Shown here piece after piece: positions 13,361-14,442 of a stretch of DNA of 14,442 nt. A program made the position numbers and the translations under genes. A model generated the notes under the pieces. The model made no database searches. It was not told the origin of the DNA and saw nothing but the letters and a program-made list of their open reading frames with translations. This DNA comes from Baffinella frigidus (Eukaryota; Cryptophyceae; Cryptomonadales; Baffinellaceae): NCBI GenBank assembly GCA_026770585.1, contig MU646781.1:236816-251257 (forward strand), in the 5' to 3' direction. Numbering within the stretch: the first letter of the stretch is position 1; every line of letters begins with the position of its first letter.

Positions 13361-13531
13361 TAGTTTGGCAAGCTTCCAGCCCTGATGGGCTTTTTTTGGG
13401 ACCTGAAGCGGATCAAATCTCCTCTACGCTCACCCCCTTTTCAGACTTTGAAAAATTTCAGGCTCCGAAAGGGGATTTGATCCGCTTCAGGGCCCAGAAA
13501 AGCCATCCAGGGCTGGAAGCTTGCGTAACGA
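13361..13531. mobile_element. 171-bp foldback inserted in a repeat, GTCC target duplication
   Basis: GCAAGCTTCCAGCCCTGATG, then CTGAAGCGGATCAAATC on the left pairs with GATTTGATCCGCTTCAG, then CAGGGCTGGAAGCTTGC on the right. Arms are about 54 bp and the ends extend to TAGTTTG/CGTAACGA. GTCC lies outside both ends (13357-13360 and 13532-13535). The unbroken paralogous sites CCACGTCCCTCTC at about 12970-12982, 13010-13022 and 13569-13581 show what was split. Confidence 0.9.
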
Positions 13532-13591
13532 GTCCCTCTCACTATCCCCTGCTGGCACTGACACCTCCCCACGTCCCTCTCGCGCGCGCAG

Positions 13592-13711
13592 GGTCGAGCA
13601 GTCATCACGGCAGCTCTCCCAGTCGCTCGCGCCGTGCCGGGCGCTCGCCGCAGAGCACCGGGCGCGCGCCGAGGCCCACTTCCACATTGCGCCACAACGA
13701 CCCGAGGGCAG
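13592..13711 (+). CDS. Proposed second exon: coiled-coil continuation
   Basis: It follows CTCTCGCGCGCGCAG. Its first G completes the AG left by exon 1, giving Arg161. It then reads VEQSSRQLSQSLAPC, RALAAEHRARAEAHF and HIAPQRPEGR. With the end of exon 1 (FALERSRGECAALKRR) this makes a continuous charged helix of roughly 50 residues, probably a coiled coil. Codons are GC-rich, as in exon 1. The exon is 120 nt and ends GGGCAG before GTCTCA, again phase 2; without that second splice the frame reaches TGA at 13728-13730 and the protein would be 206 residues. The function is unknown. Repeated partial copies on both sides mean that any one copy may be dead, so exon choice is uncertain. Confidence 0.5.
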
Positions 13712-13860
13712 GTCTCAACATGGAATCTGATTTGATTTGAATTACGTTTTTAAACCGATTTGATTTGAATTTATGCTGTATCTTAGGGGTGGGTTTGGGG
13801 CTGTGGTAGAGGTATGGCGAGGGTAAGATAGCGTATTTCACTTGTAAGATAGCTGGCGGT
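13712..13860 (+). other. Intron-like AT-rich unit with family G core, copy 1
   Basis: It begins GTCTCAACATGG, continues with GATTTGATTTGAATTACG-type AT-rich DNA and the core TATCTTAGGGGTGGGTTTGG, GGCGAGGGTAAGATAGCGTA, and ends GTAAGATAGCTGGCGGT before the next exon-like fragment. A related unit follows the second exon copy (14020-14180), and a degenerate one follows the third (14211 onward). Confidence 0.6.
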
Positions 13861-14019
13861 AGAGCACGGGGCGCGCGCCGAGGCGCACTTCACTCGGATC
13901 CACAACATTTCGCCTAAGTCAACTCCCCCTGAAAGCCTGCGCCTTAAGTCAAATGGTGGGCATGGTGCCCACGTCCATCTAGCGCACTTCCAGCTTGCGC
14001 CACTCCGCCCCGAGGGCAG
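13861..14019 (+). pseudogene. Second copy of the exon's 3' part, interrupted by a 99-bp insertion
   Basis: AGAGCACGGGGCGCGCGCCG, AGGCGCACTTC (13861-13891) and CAGCTTGCGCCACTCCGCCC, CGAGGGCAG (13991-14019) together match the end of the exon at 13652-13711. They are separated by 90 bp plus a repeated GCGCACTTC. With the insertion removed the frame reads EHGARAEAHFQLAPLRPEGR, and the fragment again ends at CAG|GTCTCA. It is probably a decayed tandem exon duplicate. Confidence 0.72.
13892..13990. mobile_element. 90-bp insertion with 9-bp target duplication GCGCACTTC
   Basis: GCGCACTTC occurs at 13883-13891 and 13982-13990. The 90 bp between them (starting ACTCGGATCC, ending CGTCCATCTA) is absent from the paralogous exon copy at 13652-13711. 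It contains CCTAAGTCAACTCCCCCTG and CCTTAAGTCAAATGG, words also present near 9402. No obvious TIR. The 9-bp duplication length equals that of the family F element at 12591. Confidence 0.8.
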
Positions 14020-14180
14020 GTCTCACACTTAATTTAATTTAATTTAATTATCGGAAACAAATGTAATGTACCTTTGATTTAAATTACTGTTTTGTGTTAT
14101 CTTAGGGGTGGTTTTTGGTGTTATGGTAGAGCTGTGGCGAGGCTAAGATGGCATATATGTCACTCGTAAGATAGCTGACC
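14020..14180 (+). other. Intron-like unit with family G core, copy 2
   Basis: It begins GTCTCACACTTAATTTAATT and contains TTTTGTGTTATCTTAGGGG, TGGTTTTTGGTGTTATGG, TAGAGCTGTGGCGAGGCTAA, GATGGCATA. It ends ACTCGTAAGATAGCTGACC before the third exon-like fragment. It parallels 13712-13860. Confidence 0.65.
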
Positions 14181-14210
14181 GCAGAGCACAGGGCGCGCGC
14201 TGCGGCGCAC
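14181..14210 (+). pseudogene. Third, truncated copy of the exon's middle part
   Basis: GCAGAGCACAGGGCGCGCGC, TGCGGCGCAC matches 13651-13680 and 13860-13889. It stops at CGCAC, directly followed by GTCTCATCAG. Peptide EHRARAAAH. It is too short to be a working exon; it marks the third unit of the tandem exon-intron duplication. Confidence 0.65.
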
Positions 14211-14442
14211 GTCTCATCAGATTTAATTTGAATCTGTCGAACCACAGTAAATTTTTATAACTGTTTTGTGTTGTTTTAGGGGTATTTTTGAGTTATAGCA
14301 AAGTTAATTCTGAGATCCTTTCCCGGGAAACACGCCAAAACCCACCTTCAATTTCATCCGGTCAGGTATTTAAATTAAATGCTCGGGAGTTCCCAAAATG
14401 TACGAAAATTACTACACATGATCTTTCGGACACGACTCTTTT
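14211..14442 (+). other. Degenerate third intron-like unit and E motif at the window edge
   Basis: GTCTCATCAGATTTAATTTG, then GTTTTGTGTTGTTTTAGGGG, TATTTTTGAGTTATAGC (about 14261-14301) is a decayed version of the preceding unit. ACGAAAATTACTACAC at 14402-14417 is the E motif, probably the left arm of another palindrome cut by the window end. No gene is seen. Confidence 0.6.

Larger units (their letters stand above)
12944..13580 (+). repeat. CCCCTGCTGGCAATGACACC unit, four copies
   Basis: TAYCCCCTGC.GGCAATGACA, CCTCCCCACGTCCCTCTC occurs at 12944-12982, 12984-13022, 13327-13360 and 13543-13580. Copies 2 and 4 run into CGCGCGCAG and a copy of the second exon's start. Copy 3 breaks off at CCACGTCC, where the element at 13361 is inserted. 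The unit thus appears as the 3' end of a repeatedly copied intron. Confidence 0.88.
11593..13591 (+). other. Proposed ~2-kb intron packed with inverted-repeat elements
   Basis: Between the two coding stretches the DNA is AT-rich and holds at least seven palindromic or short repeat elements. It also holds two partial copies of the next exon's start. The proposed borders are GCGAGA at the left and CGCGCGCAG at the right. The sequence CGCAGG is present at both borders (11588-11593 and about 13587-13592), as a duplicated insertion target would be. The splice is inferred from frame and composition only. Confidence 0.4.

Overview
The window looks like subtelomeric nuclear DNA of a eukaryotic microbe, probably an alga or a related protist. 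The evidence is many degenerate blocks of the TTTAGGG-type (plant, green-algal and dinoflagellate) telomere repeat, GC-rich coding exons lying in AT-rich non-coding DNA, GA/CT microsatellites, and a near absence of long open frames. There is no bacterial-style operon, no rRNA, no convincing tRNA, no CRISPR array and no transposase gene. The lineage cannot be settled from the sequence. A possible GC-AG intron with AG|G at the acceptor would suit a dinoflagellate or haptophyte, but that is inference.

Layout. Bases 1-1010 hold a truncated palindromic element, a 201-bp foldback and a long degenerate telomere-repeat block. Bases 1011-3530 hold several different foldback (MITE-like) elements, 64-bp direct repeats and a GA microsatellite. 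Bases 3533-5790 hold more telomere-like DNA, three copies in all of one foldback family (two here), and a degenerate ~200-bp tandem repeat. Bases 5809-7630 are a composite subtelomeric array of CT-rich tracts, a GCGTTGATCCAT boundary unit and telomere-like repeats. Bases 7658-9262 hold short tandem repeats, a three-copy GC-rich block, a perfect 58-bp-arm hairpin and another telomere-like block. Bases 9263-10552 look single-copy, with no gene I can recognise.

The only region that reads convincingly as protein-coding is at the right. A very GC3-rich 482-nt exon (11111-11592) is followed, after about 2 kb packed with palindromic elements, by a 120-nt exon (13592-13711). Joined at CGCAG|G they keep one frame and give a continuous basic, coiled-coil-like helix; the function is unknown. 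The start of the second exon exists in three copies, each behind a CGCAG acceptor-like site. Its middle part is repeated two more times to the right together with intron-like DNA.

The main biological theme is at least seven families of short inverted-repeat elements. Some have target duplications that are visible directly or by comparison with an unoccupied paralogous site: GATC, GTCC, AATAT, AATCT and two of 9 bp. They have colonised the subtelomere and apparently the intron of this gene. That resembles introner-type intron gain, but no transcript evidence is available here.
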